A stretch of 18,063 nt of DNA. Source: Lachnospiraceae bacterium. GTDB taxonomy: Bacteria > Bacillota > Clostridia > Lachnospirales > Lachnospiraceae. The stretch covers positions 1 to 18,063 of the forward strand of contig SFNX01000031.1 of the NCBI GenBank assembly GCA_004552595.1, read 5' to 3'. Of this stretch, positions 1 to 6,393 are shown in pieces; within the stretch, counting starts at the first letter, position 1, and every line of letters starts with the position of its first letter. The notes under the pieces are model-generated. The model was not told where the DNA came from. It saw nothing but the letters and a program-made list of their open reading frames with translations, and ran no database searches. A program made the translations under genes and the position numbers.

Positions 1-383
1 GGTATAATTCATTTATAAATAAAGCTGCGGCGTATCTTGACTCACAGCCTTATTCAAAGAGACTTGTGAGAGAGATGGGGGCAATATCGTCTCATTACAG
101 CAAAGAACTCTCAGAGGTCGGTCTTAATCTTAGGGAAGACGGAACGATTGAACTTGATAAAGAGGCAATGTCAAAAACAGCACAAAGCGAGGATGCTTTA
201 TCGAAGTTTAAGAATATAAAGAGCTTCACAGGAAGCGTTCTTGATAAGATAAATAAAGTGTCACTTAATCCGATGGATTACACACAAAAGACAATTGTTG
301 CCTACAAAAATCCGGGAAAGAGCTTTGTCAGCCCTTATGTTACAAGTAATTATTCCGGAATGATGTTTTCATCATATTGCTAA
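1..383 (+). CDS. C-terminal part of an uncharacterised, possibly FliD-like protein (5' end outside window)
   Basis: The frame is open from base 3 to the TAA at 381-383, giving the last 126 residues of a protein that begins upstream. A GTG at 66 could start a 105-residue product, but it has no good ribosome-binding site and the frame is open before it, so I read the gene as truncated by the window edge. The visible part is hydrophilic, with a stretch reading GLNLREDGTIELDKEAM. That resembles the C-terminal portion of flagellar filament-cap proteins (FliD), where a 'dG.l.lD...l' pattern is common. It ends in an aromatic and serine-rich tail, YSGMMFSSYC. The next gene is a motility-family protein, which supports a flagellar context. 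The FliD link is inference from a short pattern; the protein could also be a lineage-specific hypothetical. No signal peptide or membrane segment is visible here. Confidence 0.6.
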   Translation, partial: YNSFINKAAAYLDSQPYSKRLVREMGAISSHYSKELSEVGLNLREDGTIELDKEAMSKTAQSEDALSKFKNIKSFTGSVLDKINKVSLNPMDYTQKTIVAYKNPGKSFVSPYVTSNYSGMMFSSYC

Positions 384-406
384 AATTACAATTTCTGATA
401 TATAAT
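377..406 (+). promoter_or_regulatory. candidate sigma-A-like promoter for the YjfB-like gene
   Basis: TTGCTA at 377-382 and a perfect TATAAT at 401-406 are separated by 18 bases. The -35 box overlaps the stop codon of the preceding gene. Transcription would begin near 413, just at the ribosome-binding site (AAAGGAG, 413-419), so the leader would be extremely short and this call is weak. No sigma-28 flagellar consensus was found here. Confidence 0.3.
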
Positions 407-426
407 ACAGGAAAGGAGCAACAGTT

Positions 427-627
427 ATGGATATTACAGGACTTTCAGTTGATTCAATCACAACGCTTGCCATGGGAATAAGGCAGATGGATACCTTAAG
501 TAAAGTTAATACAGGACTTTTAAGTATGTCTCTTGATACTGCAAGTGCTCAAGGAGATGAGCTTGTGAAGATGATGGAGTTATCGGTTAATCCATCCGTT
601 GGCTCTAACTTTGATATGTCTGTATAA
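427..627 (+). CDS. YjfB-like putative motility protein (66 aa)
   Basis: This small protein matches the YjfB family of putative motility proteins (Pfam YjfB_motility) in length and pattern. It starts MDI, has a helical segment with 'LLSMSLDTASAQGDELVKMM', and ends 'VNPSVGSNFDMSV', close to the family's usual 'QG..L..M....P..G.N.D..V' ending. The start is ATG at 427, preceded by GGAAAGGAG (411-419) at good spacing. The biochemical role of the family is not established; it occurs in flagellated Firmicutes, often near flagellar or chemotaxis genes. The gene follows a possible flagellar cap-like protein by 43 bases and is closed by a hairpin terminator at 673-702, so the two probably form the end of a motility-related transcription unit. 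No signal peptide or membrane segment is seen. Confidence 0.8.
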   Translation: MDITGLSVDSITTLAMGIRQMDTLSKVNTGLLSMSLDTASAQGDELVKMMELSVNPSVGSNFDMSV

Positions 628-672
628 TCAGAGTATCTACATGATTAATAATTTAATTATTTTGTTTGAAAT

Positions 673-702
673 ACAGCTGTCATAAGACGGCTGTGTTATT
701 GT
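673..702 (+). terminator. Rho-independent terminator after the YjfB-like gene
   Basis: A 9-bp stem, ACAGCTGTC (673-681) with GACGGCTGT (686-694), contains one G-U pair and closes an ATAA tetraloop. GTTATTGTT follows, a moderately U-rich tail. The stretch 628-672 before it is AT-rich and otherwise shows nothing. Confidence 0.65.
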
Positions 703-722
703 TATAATGATGGGGGAAATAA

Positions 723-1667
723 ATGGACGGTTTCAGAGACAGATTAAACAGAGGCACTCAGGAAAGAGGAACCTACGATCGATATGAGAGAACATCCAGA
801 AGAGGAATGTATTCTCAAGGCTCACAGAGCGGGCCAAGCATAGATGAAATTGCTCAGCTTGTTGATGAGAGCAACGGCAAGCAGCTTGAAGTGATTAACG
901 ATCTTTTTGAAGATGCCAAGGATGACAGATTTGAATCAGAGAAGCAGATTTTAGCTGCTATTGATGAGTTAATAGAGACAGTTAACAGGGAAGAAGCTAA
1001 AGAGGATGGCGATTCACGCTGTGAAGTAAGGAACGAGGACGATGGCTTATACACAGAGCTTAAAGCTTCATCCGAAGAGATATTAAGAACAGTTAATTCG
1101 AATTCTGATCTTTTACAGCAGTTTGCCGAAGAACAGCTTCCAATGTTAATAAGAGGCAACAGTTCTATTCTTAATCAGATAAGAGAAGCACTTTCGGATC
1201 AGGAAGACATGATTAAAAAAATCTCTGATGAGATTGAGAGAACATCGGAAAACAATGTCGGTGTTAATACATCAAACGGCAATGAGGAAGTGTTAAATGT
1301 TGCAAGCACGAATAATGCTCTCTTAAATGCTTTAAGATCTGATGTTGCAGGAATTCAGGCTGAAATCAGAAACACAACAGACAGACTGTCTAAAAAGGCT
1401 GATGAAGAGAATTCTCCACTTGATGATGAAGATGTTCTTACAAAGTCTAAGGCTGAGGATATGTATAAGAAGCTTGATGAGACAATCCATAATGATTGTG
1501 TCAAAGTATACAGAAATGTCCAGAAGCTTATGGAAGAACAAAACGCGGGTGCGGATGATTCTATTAAGAAGAGTATTGGTGGATTAAGACTACTCTCAAT
1601 TATCAACCTGATACTTCTTTTACTTAATCTGCTTGCACTTCTTGCGAAGATATTTGAGATAATTTAG
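723..1667 (+). CDS. Coiled-coil protein with C-terminal membrane anchor, function unknown (314 aa)
   Basis: I do not recognise a characterised family. The first 40 or so residues are rich in Arg, Gly, Tyr and Ser. Residues from about 40 to 285 are strongly acidic and predicted helical, with heptad-like spacing of Leu, Ile and Val and many Glu, Asp and Lys, so a coiled coil is likely. The last 25 residues (about 290-314) are a single hydrophobic segment starting LLSIINLILLLLNLLALLAK with almost nothing after it. There is no signal peptide, so the protein should be tail-anchored with its coiled coil in the cytoplasm. ATG at 723 is preceded by GGGGGA at 712-717. The gene sits between two hairpin terminators (673-702 and 1691-1726), so it appears monocistronic. 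The topology suggests a scaffold or membrane-tethering role, but this is inference only. Confidence 0.75.
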   Translation: MDGFRDRLNRGTQERGTYDRYERTSRRGMYSQGSQSGPSIDEIAQLVDESNGKQLEVINDLFEDAKDDRFESEKQILAAIDELIETVNREEAKEDGDSRCEVRNEDDGLYTELKASSEEILRTVNSNSDLLQQFAEEQLPMLIRGNSSILNQIREALSDQEDMIKKISDEIERTSENNVGVNTSNGNEEVLNVASTNNALLNALRSDVAGIQAEIRNTTDRLSKKADEENSPLDDEDVLTKSKAEDMYKKLDETIHNDCVKVYRNVQKLMEEQNAGADDSIKKSIGGLRLLSIINLILLLLNLLALLAKIFEII

Positions 1668-1690
1668 TATCGCAGTAATTACTAATTTCC

Positions 1691-1726
1691 GGGAGCCTAT
1701 GTTTTGTGGGCTCCCTTTATATTTAT
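1691..1726 (+). terminator. Rho-independent terminator after the coiled-coil gene
   Basis: GGGAGCC (1691-1697) pairs perfectly with GGCTCCC (1709-1715) around an 11-base loop, followed by TTTATATTTAT. It ends only about ten bases before the next start codon (1737), so the downstream gene's leader is essentially this terminator. That gene needs either readthrough or a promoter placed within or before the hairpin. Confidence 0.8.
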
Positions 1727-1736
1727 GAGGATAACA

Positions 1737-2570
1737 ATGTTAGAATTAGGAAGAAAACAAAAGCTTACAGTCATAAATTCGGCAAAACAAGGAGTATATC
1801 TTGCTGAAAATAAAGAATCTAAAGATAAGGTACTTTTGCCGGCTAAGCAATGTGATGACAATCTGTCTGTTGGAGATGAGATAGAAGTATTTTTATATCT
1901 TGACTCCGAAGACAGAATAATTGCAACAATAAGGGAACCGATGTTAACGCTTGGGAATATTGCTGTACTTACTGTATCAAGCGTCACTAGAATCGGTGCT
2001 TTTTTGGACTGGGGGCTTGAGAAGGATTTATTCTTACCATACAAGCAGCAGACTGTGAAGGTTAAGGAGGGCGATAAAGTATTGTGCGCCCTTTATATAG
2101 ACAAAAGTAACAGACTTGCTGCAACGATGAAGGTATATGATTACTTAGAAACGACCGACAAATATAAAAAGGGAGATGAAGTATTCGGCAGAGTATACGA
2201 AATAAGCGATAATTTCGGGGCATTTGTTGCTGTTGATGACATGTATTCGGCACTTATACCTAAGAAAGAACTGTTTTCGGAAATATATGTCGGTGATATG
2301 AAAAAGTTCAGGGTAATAGATGTTAGGGATGATGGAAAAATAACTCTTGCTATAAGGCAGCCTGCTTATATCCAGACAGATGAAGATGCAATTAAGGTGT
2401 TGAAAGTAATAAGAGAGTTTGACGGTGTTCTTCCTTTTAATGATAAAGCTTCACCCGAAACAATAAAGCGCGAGTTCTCAATGAGTAAAAATGAGTTCAA
2501 GCGTGCTGTCGGAAAGCTATATAAAGAGCGAAAAATTGAAATTACTGAAAAGTCTATAAGGTTAATATGA
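1737..2570 (+). CDS. cvfB: CvfB/YitL-type S1 RNA-binding protein (277 aa)
   Basis: The protein has the layout of the CvfB (conserved virulence factor B; B. subtilis YitL) family: an N-terminal OB-like region (about 1-60), S1-type beta-barrel repeats (about 62-128 and 145-208, with 'RIGAFLDWGLEKDLFLP' and 'NFGAFVAVDDMYSALIP' as the typical S1 core), and a C-terminal winged-helix part (about 215-277, 'FSMSKNEFKRAVGKLYKE'). The family binds RNA and is linked to expression of virulence and stress genes in staphylococci. It acts in the cytoplasm. I chose ATG 1737 because GAGG at 1727-1730 lies six bases upstream. A longer reading from TTG 1704 would begin inside the terminator hairpin and has no ribosome-binding site. 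The stop overlaps the start of the next gene by four bases, so the two are translationally coupled. Confidence 0.88.
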   Translation: MLELGRKQKLTVINSAKQGVYLAENKESKDKVLLPAKQCDDNLSVGDEIEVFLYLDSEDRIIATIREPMLTLGNIAVLTVSSVTRIGAFLDWGLEKDLFLPYKQQTVKVKEGDKVLCALYIDKSNRLAATMKVYDYLETTDKYKKGDEVFGRVYEISDNFGAFVAVDDMYSALIPKKELFSEIYVGDMKKFRVIDVRDDGKITLAIRQPAYIQTDEDAIKVLKVIREFDGVLPFNDKASPETIKREFSMSKNEFKRAVGKLYKERKIEITEKSIRLI

Positions 2571-3556
2571 TGAATGAAAATATATATGCAAAAAAAGCAA
2601 ACCTGCTATTTTTAACAGTTGTAATACTGGCACTGTTTGCCAATTTGTTTGTATCGCTGTTAAGTATTAAGGATATTGCAATTCCGATAGTACTGAATTT
2701 GCTTGTTTCACAGCTGATTATTTTAATTCCGGGACTGATATTTTTCTTAAATCTTTCAAAGGATGGGGGATTTCCCGGGATTTATGGAAAGATAAGGTTT
2801 GTTTCGATACCGCTTTTAATTGTATTTACATGGCTTGTCATGCCGCTTGTCATGGCGGCAAATGTCTTCTCACAGATTTTTACAAAAAATGAGGTCATGA
2901 GTATTTCCGGTTCTGTGCTTGATATGCCTATGATTCCTATAGTCCTTATTATGGGAATAATCGGACCGTTTTGTGAAGAATTTGTTTTTAGGGGGATTAT
3001 TAACAGCTGTTTTGTAAAAAGCAGTGAAAGATATATATTATCGGGAGTTGTTTCAGGGCTATTCTTTGGATTGATGCATATGAATTTTAACCAGTTCTGT
3101 TATGCATTTGTTCTTGGAATTATTTTTGCACTGATTAATGAAGTGCTTGAGAGTACGTGGCCTGCGTTTATTTGCCATGCAGTTGTTAATACACAAAATG
3201 TGATTATGTTGTATGCCATGAATGCATTTATGGAAAAGACCGCAGGAACCGGACTGTTTGAAGCATATGATTCTATGATGAATGAACAGAGCGGAGCGTC
3301 TCAATACACAAAAGTGTTCATTATTATTATGTTTATTGGGCTTCTTTTAGTATCTTTTGCATCAATGATTTTAGCAGGGCTTCTGTTATACGGAATATGC
3401 TCATTAGAAGGAAAGAAAGACAGATTCAGGTTGGTATTTAAGAAAACAAATGCATTACCTAGGAAAAGAGTACTGTATCCTACCGGAATAATTGGTATTG
3501 TTTTATGCATTTTTGTAATGTTTTTATTAGAATCAGTCATAAAGTTACTTAAATAA
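2567..3556 (+). CDS. CPBP-family intramembrane metalloprotease (329 aa)
   Basis: This is a polytopic membrane protein with about eight hydrophobic segments. It carries the three motifs of CPBP (CAAX protease and bacteriocin-processing, also called Abi) glutamyl endopeptidases: EEFVFR with E137, E138 and R142; an HMNF motif with H171; and HAVVN with H204 and N208. All expected catalytic residues are present. In other bacteria such proteins process prenylated or peptide substrates, or give self-immunity to bacteriocins; the substrate here is unknown. The ATG at 2567 overlaps the TGA of the S1 protein gene (ATGA), and AAGG lies at 2559-2561 just upstream, so expression is coupled to that RNA-binding protein. 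An ATG directly after it (2570) is an equally possible start. No bacteriocin-like small ORF is visible nearby, so an immunity role is not supported by context. Confidence 0.85.
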   Translation: MMNENIYAKKANLLFLTVVILALFANLFVSLLSIKDIAIPIVLNLLVSQLIILIPGLIFFLNLSKDGGFPGIYGKIRFVSIPLLIVFTWLVMPLVMAANVFSQIFTKNEVMSISGSVLDMPMIPIVLIMGIIGPFCEEFVFRGIINSCFVKSSERYILSGVVSGLFFGLMHMNFNQFCYAFVLGIIFALINEVLESTWPAFICHAVVNTQNVIMLYAMNAFMEKTAGTGLFEAYDSMMNEQSGASQYTKVFIIIMFIGLLLVSFASMILAGLLLYGICSLEGKKDRFRLVFKKTNALPRKRVLYPTGIIGIVLCIFVMFLLESVIKLLK

Positions 3557-3589
3557 CGGTGATTTATAGTGATTTTTACCAAATAAGCC

Positions 3590-3618
3590 TTGGAAAAATT
3601 GTGTGTTTGTATTAAAAT
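3590..3618 (+). promoter_or_regulatory. candidate promoter for the CdaR-like regulator and division cluster
   Basis: TTGGAA (3590-3595) and TAAAAT (3613-3618) are spaced by exactly 17 bases in the 95-base gap before the regulator gene, followed by AGGAG at 3641-3645. It matches the sigma-A consensus at 4 of 6 and 5 of 6 positions. No terminator hairpin was seen between the protease gene and this site, so readthrough from upstream is possible. Confidence 0.5.
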
Positions 3619-3651
3619 TGATTATGTATTGGGTTTTATAAGGAGAAAGTG

Positions 3652-4743
3652 ATGATTACTAATCAGATATTACAGAGCACAATAGACGGTCTGTCTTCAA
3701 TTACTAAGGCAGAGCTTTCTGTTATTGACCCTGATGGGAAGGTACTTGCATCTAATTTTAAGGAGAGTATAAGTTTTGCATCTATTGTAAAGTCATTCGC
3801 TACTTCTCCTGCTGACAGCCAGGAAATTCAGGGCTATCAGTTTTTCAAAATACATGACGAGCTGCAGCTTTGCTACATACTTGTAGTTTCAGGTGTATCG
3901 GAGGATTCATATACAGTCGGTAAAATTGCCGCATTCCAGATACAGACGCTCCTTATCGCTTATAAAGAGCGCTTCGACAAAGATAATTTTGTTAAGAATC
4001 TTCTGCTTGATAACCTTCTGCTTGTTGATATCTATAACAGGTCTCAGAAGCTTCATATTGAGACTGATGCAAGAAGAGTTGTTATCATTGCGGAGACAGA
4101 TATAAATAATGAGGTAAATGCATTAGAGCTTCTTAAAAATATGTTTGCAGGAAGACCTAATGATTTTGTTACTGCTGTTGATGAGAAGAACATCATCGTT
4201 GTAAAGAGGGTAGAAGACGGTGAAGGATATGATGAAGTAAGAAAGACAGCATGTAAGGTGTTTGATTTATTTAATGCCAAGAGAAAAGGCACAGACATCA
4301 TTCACGTATCATATGGTACAATTGTAAAAGAGATAAGAGATGTTTCGCGTTCATACAAGGAAGCTAAGATGGCACTTGATGTAGGAAGAATATTCTTTGA
4401 TGACCAGAACGTTATTGCTTACAGTGCTCTTGGTATAGGAAGACTTATTTATCAGCTTCCTATTCCACTTTGCAAGATGTTCATTTCAGAAATATTCGGC
4501 AATCAGTCACCGGATGATTTTGATGAAGAAACACTTACTACAATCAATAAATTCTTTGAGAACAGTCTGAATGTTTCCGAGACATCAAGACAACTTTACA
4601 TCCACAGAAATACTTTAGTATACAGGCTTGATAAGCTTCAGAAGAGCACAAACCTTGACTTAAGGGTATTTGAGGATGCAATCACATTTAAGATTGCCCT
4701 TATGGTTGTCAAGTACATGAAATATATGGAAGAATCTATCTGA
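3652..4743 (+). CDS. CdaR/PucR-type transcriptional regulator (363 aa)
   Basis: The protein resembles carbohydrate-diacid regulators (CdaR/PucR group). An N-terminal putative ligand-sensing region (about 1-125) starts NQILQSTIDGLSSITKAELS and contains 'VIDPDGKVLAS'. A central CdaR GGDEF-like domain (about 135-270) follows. The C-terminal PucR helix-turn-helix domain (about 300-360) has the strong signature 'ENSLNVSETSRQLYIHRNTL' followed by VYRLDKLQ. It should bind DNA in response to a small molecule; the ligand cannot be read from the sequence. GTG 3649 is only three bases from the AGGAG (3641-3645), whereas ATG 3652 is six bases away, so I chose 3652. The gene is 49 bases upstream of ftsE on the same strand with no terminator between them, so it may be co-transcribed with, and may regulate, the division and hydrolase cluster. 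That link is inference. Confidence 0.85.
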   Translation: MITNQILQSTIDGLSSITKAELSVIDPDGKVLASNFKESISFASIVKSFATSPADSQEIQGYQFFKIHDELQLCYILVVSGVSEDSYTVGKIAAFQIQTLLIAYKERFDKDNFVKNLLLDNLLLVDIYNRSQKLHIETDARRVVIIAETDINNEVNALELLKNMFAGRPNDFVTAVDEKNIIVVKRVEDGEGYDEVRKTACKVFDLFNAKRKGTDIIHVSYGTIVKEIRDVSRSYKEAKMALDVGRIFFDDQNVIAYSALGIGRLIYQLPIPLCKMFISEIFGNQSPDDFDEETLTTINKFFENSLNVSETSRQLYIHRNTLVYRLDKLQKSTNLDLRVFEDAITFKIALMVVKYMKYMEESI

Positions 4744-4752
4744 TAAGATAGG

Positions 4753-4784
4753 ATAAGGGGAGCGCATAAGCGCAATAAGGGGAG
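4753..4784 (+). promoter_or_regulatory. repeated Shine-Dalgarno-like leader with small hairpin before ftsE
   Basis: The decamer ATAAGGGGAG occurs twice, at 4753-4762 and 4775-4784, 22 bases apart. Between the copies GCGC (4762-4765) and GCGC (4770-4773) form a 4-bp hairpin with an ATAA loop. The second copy is correctly placed for the ftsE ATG at 4793; the first has no start codon near it. It could be a standby or competing ribosome site, or a simple local duplication. Confidence 0.4.
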
Positions 4785-4792
4785 AATTTAAT

Positions 4793-5497
4793 ATGATTAA
4801 ACTTGAGCATGTCTCAAAGACTTATTCAGGTACGCTCACTTCTGCAAAAGACGTACCTGCAGTCACAGATATAAGTCTTCACATTAAAAAGGGCGAGTTT
4901 GTCTTCATCGTTGGCGATTCGGGAAGCGGAAAGTCAACGCTTATTAAGATGCTTTTACGTGAAATTCAGCCGACTCAGGGAAGAATAATCGTAAACGGTA
5001 CAGACATAACACGACTTAAAAACAGAAAGATTGCATTGTATCGCCGTCAGATCGGTACTGTATTCCAGGACTTCAGATTATTAAAGGACAGAAACGTATA
5101 TGAAAACGTTGCTTTTGCGCAGCGTGTTATTGAAGTACCTAACAGAAACATTAAGAAAAATGTTCCTGTTATGCTTTCGCTTGTAGGACTTGCAGGTAAA
5201 TATAAAAGTAAAATCAAGGAATTATCAGGTGGAGAACAGCAGAGAGTTGCAATTGCAAGAGCTCTGATTAATAATCCGCCTATTTTGCTTGCAGACGAGC
5301 CTACAGGTAACCTTGACCCAAGAAACACATGGGAAATCATGAAGCTTCTTGAGACAATTAACAGAGGCGGAACAACAGTTATTGTAGTTACTCATAACAG
5401 AGAAATTGTCAATGCGATGAGAAAGCGTGTAATTACAATTCAAAAGGGCGTAATCATTAGTGATGAAGAGAAGGGTGAGTACATAGATGAGAATTAG
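4793..5497 (+). CDS. ftsE: Cell division ATP-binding protein FtsE (234 aa)
   Basis: This is an ABC ATPase of typical FtsE length. It has a Walker A motif GDSGSGKST (residues 41-49), the Q-loop region 'GTVFQDFRLL', the signature LSGGEQQR (144-151), Walker B ILLADEP (164-170, catalytic E169) and an H-loop 'VVTHNRE'. With FtsX it forms a membrane complex at the division site that uses ATP to control a peptidoglycan hydrolase outside the cell. The identity is supported by the FtsX gene that follows directly, overlapping by 11 bases. Residues 13-22 form a small insertion between the first strand and 'AVTDISLHIKKGEF', seen in many Clostridia FtsE proteins. The start ATG 4793 is set by GGGGAG eight bases upstream. 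Confidence 0.97.
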   Translation: MIKLEHVSKTYSGTLTSAKDVPAVTDISLHIKKGEFVFIVGDSGSGKSTLIKMLLREIQPTQGRIIVNGTDITRLKNRKIALYRRQIGTVFQDFRLLKDRNVYENVAFAQRVIEVPNRNIKKNVPVMLSLVGLAGKYKSKIKELSGGEQQRVAIARALINNPPILLADEPTGNLDPRNTWEIMKLLETINRGGTTVIVVTHNREIVNAMRKRVITIQKGVIISDEEKGEYIDEN

Positions 5498-6386
5498 TTC
5501 AATAGGATATATTATTAAACAGGGCTTCAAGAATATATTCACTAACAAGATGTTTTCGCTTGCATCAATAGCTACAATGTCGGCCTGCATCTTCTTATTC
5601 GGTATATTCTATTCAATACTAGTTAATGTTGAATACTCGGTTAAGGAAGCACAGTCAAGCGTTGCTGTGACGGTTTTCTTCGATGAGGACATAGATGATT
5701 CAAGAGTGCAGGAAATAGGTACTCTAATTAAAAACAGACCTGAGGTAGATCATATCGAGTATATATCGGCCGAGGAGGCTTGGGAAGGCTTTAAGGCAGA
5801 CTATCTTGGTGAATATGCTGAAGGATATGAAGGCGATAACCCGCTTGAAGGTTCTGATAACTATGAAATTTACTTAAATGATGTCGCTAAACAGACAGAA
5901 CTTGTTCATTATCTTGAAACGGTTCCGGGAATAAGGGAAATAAACCGCTCGGATATCACTGCTGACATTCTTACTAATATCAATTTGCTTATTACATATG
6001 TGTCAATGGGTATTGTTGCAATTCTTCTTGCGGTCGCTCTTTTCCTTATAAGCAATACTATTATTGTTGGTATTGCAGTAAGAAGAGAAGAAATATCAAT
6101 AATGAAATTGGTAGGAGCTAAGAACTATATAGTAAGAACACCGTTTATTATTGAAGGGTTATTAATCGGACTTATCGGTTCTATGCTTCCGCTTATAGCT
6201 ATATATTTCATTTATACGGAAGTAATCGTATACGCAGTGGAAAAGTTCTCTGCACTATCAGATATCCTTAAATTTATGAGTGTAAACGAACTGTTTAACA
6301 GACTTGTTCCTGTCGCACTCGCACTCGGAATAGGTGTAGGTGTACTCGGAAGTATGTGGGCAGTAAGAAAGAGGCTTAAAGTTTAG
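5487..6386 (+). CDS. ftsX: Cell division protein FtsX (299 aa)
   Basis: FtsX is the membrane partner of FtsE. The protein has the family's four-helix layout: a first transmembrane segment at about 20-45, a large extracellular loop (about 46-165, 'VTVFFDEDIDDSRVQEI', 'EVDHIEYISAEEAWE') and three C-terminal segments (about 168-195, 220-245 and 270-292). The conserved cytoplasmic coupling stretch 'REEISIMKLVGAKNYIVRTP' lies after the second segment. The extracellular loop is expected to contact the coiled coil of the hydrolase encoded next. The gene starts inside ftsE (11-base overlap) with a GGTGAG ribosome-binding site at 5474-5479, so stoichiometric, coupled translation is likely. No residue or length anomaly was noticed. 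Confidence 0.96.
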   Translation: MRISSIGYIIKQGFKNIFTNKMFSLASIATMSACIFLFGIFYSILVNVEYSVKEAQSSVAVTVFFDEDIDDSRVQEIGTLIKNRPEVDHIEYISAEEAWEGFKADYLGEYAEGYEGDNPLEGSDNYEIYLNDVAKQTELVHYLETVPGIREINRSDITADILTNINLLITYVSMGIVAILLAVALFLISNTIIVGIAVRREEISIMKLVGAKNYIVRTPFIIEGLLIGLIGSMLPLIAIYFIYTEVIVYAVEKFSALSDILKFMSVNELFNRLVPVALALGIGVGVLGSMWAVRKRLKV

Positions 6387-6393
6387 AAAAGGG

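Noticed and set aside
703..708. Perfect TATAAT just before the coiled-coil gene, as its promoter -10 box.
   Set aside because: Transcription would start inside the ribosome-binding site (712-717) and leave a leader of only about eight bases; no -35 is present 16-18 bases upstream, where the terminator stem lies.
854..1159. Antisense ORFs opposite the coiled-coil gene (also 1332-1606 and similar shadows elsewhere).
   Set aside because: They are serine-rich or low-complexity shadows of the real frame, without ribosome-binding sites or recognisable domains.
1704..1736. Upstream TTG start for the S1 protein, adding 11 residues.
   Set aside because: It begins within the loop of a strong terminator and has no ribosome-binding site, while ATG 1737 has GAGG at the right distance.
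2567..3556. Bacteriocin immunity role for the CPBP protease.
   Set aside because: No small double-glycine-type peptide, bacteriocin transporter or modification gene is visible in the window.
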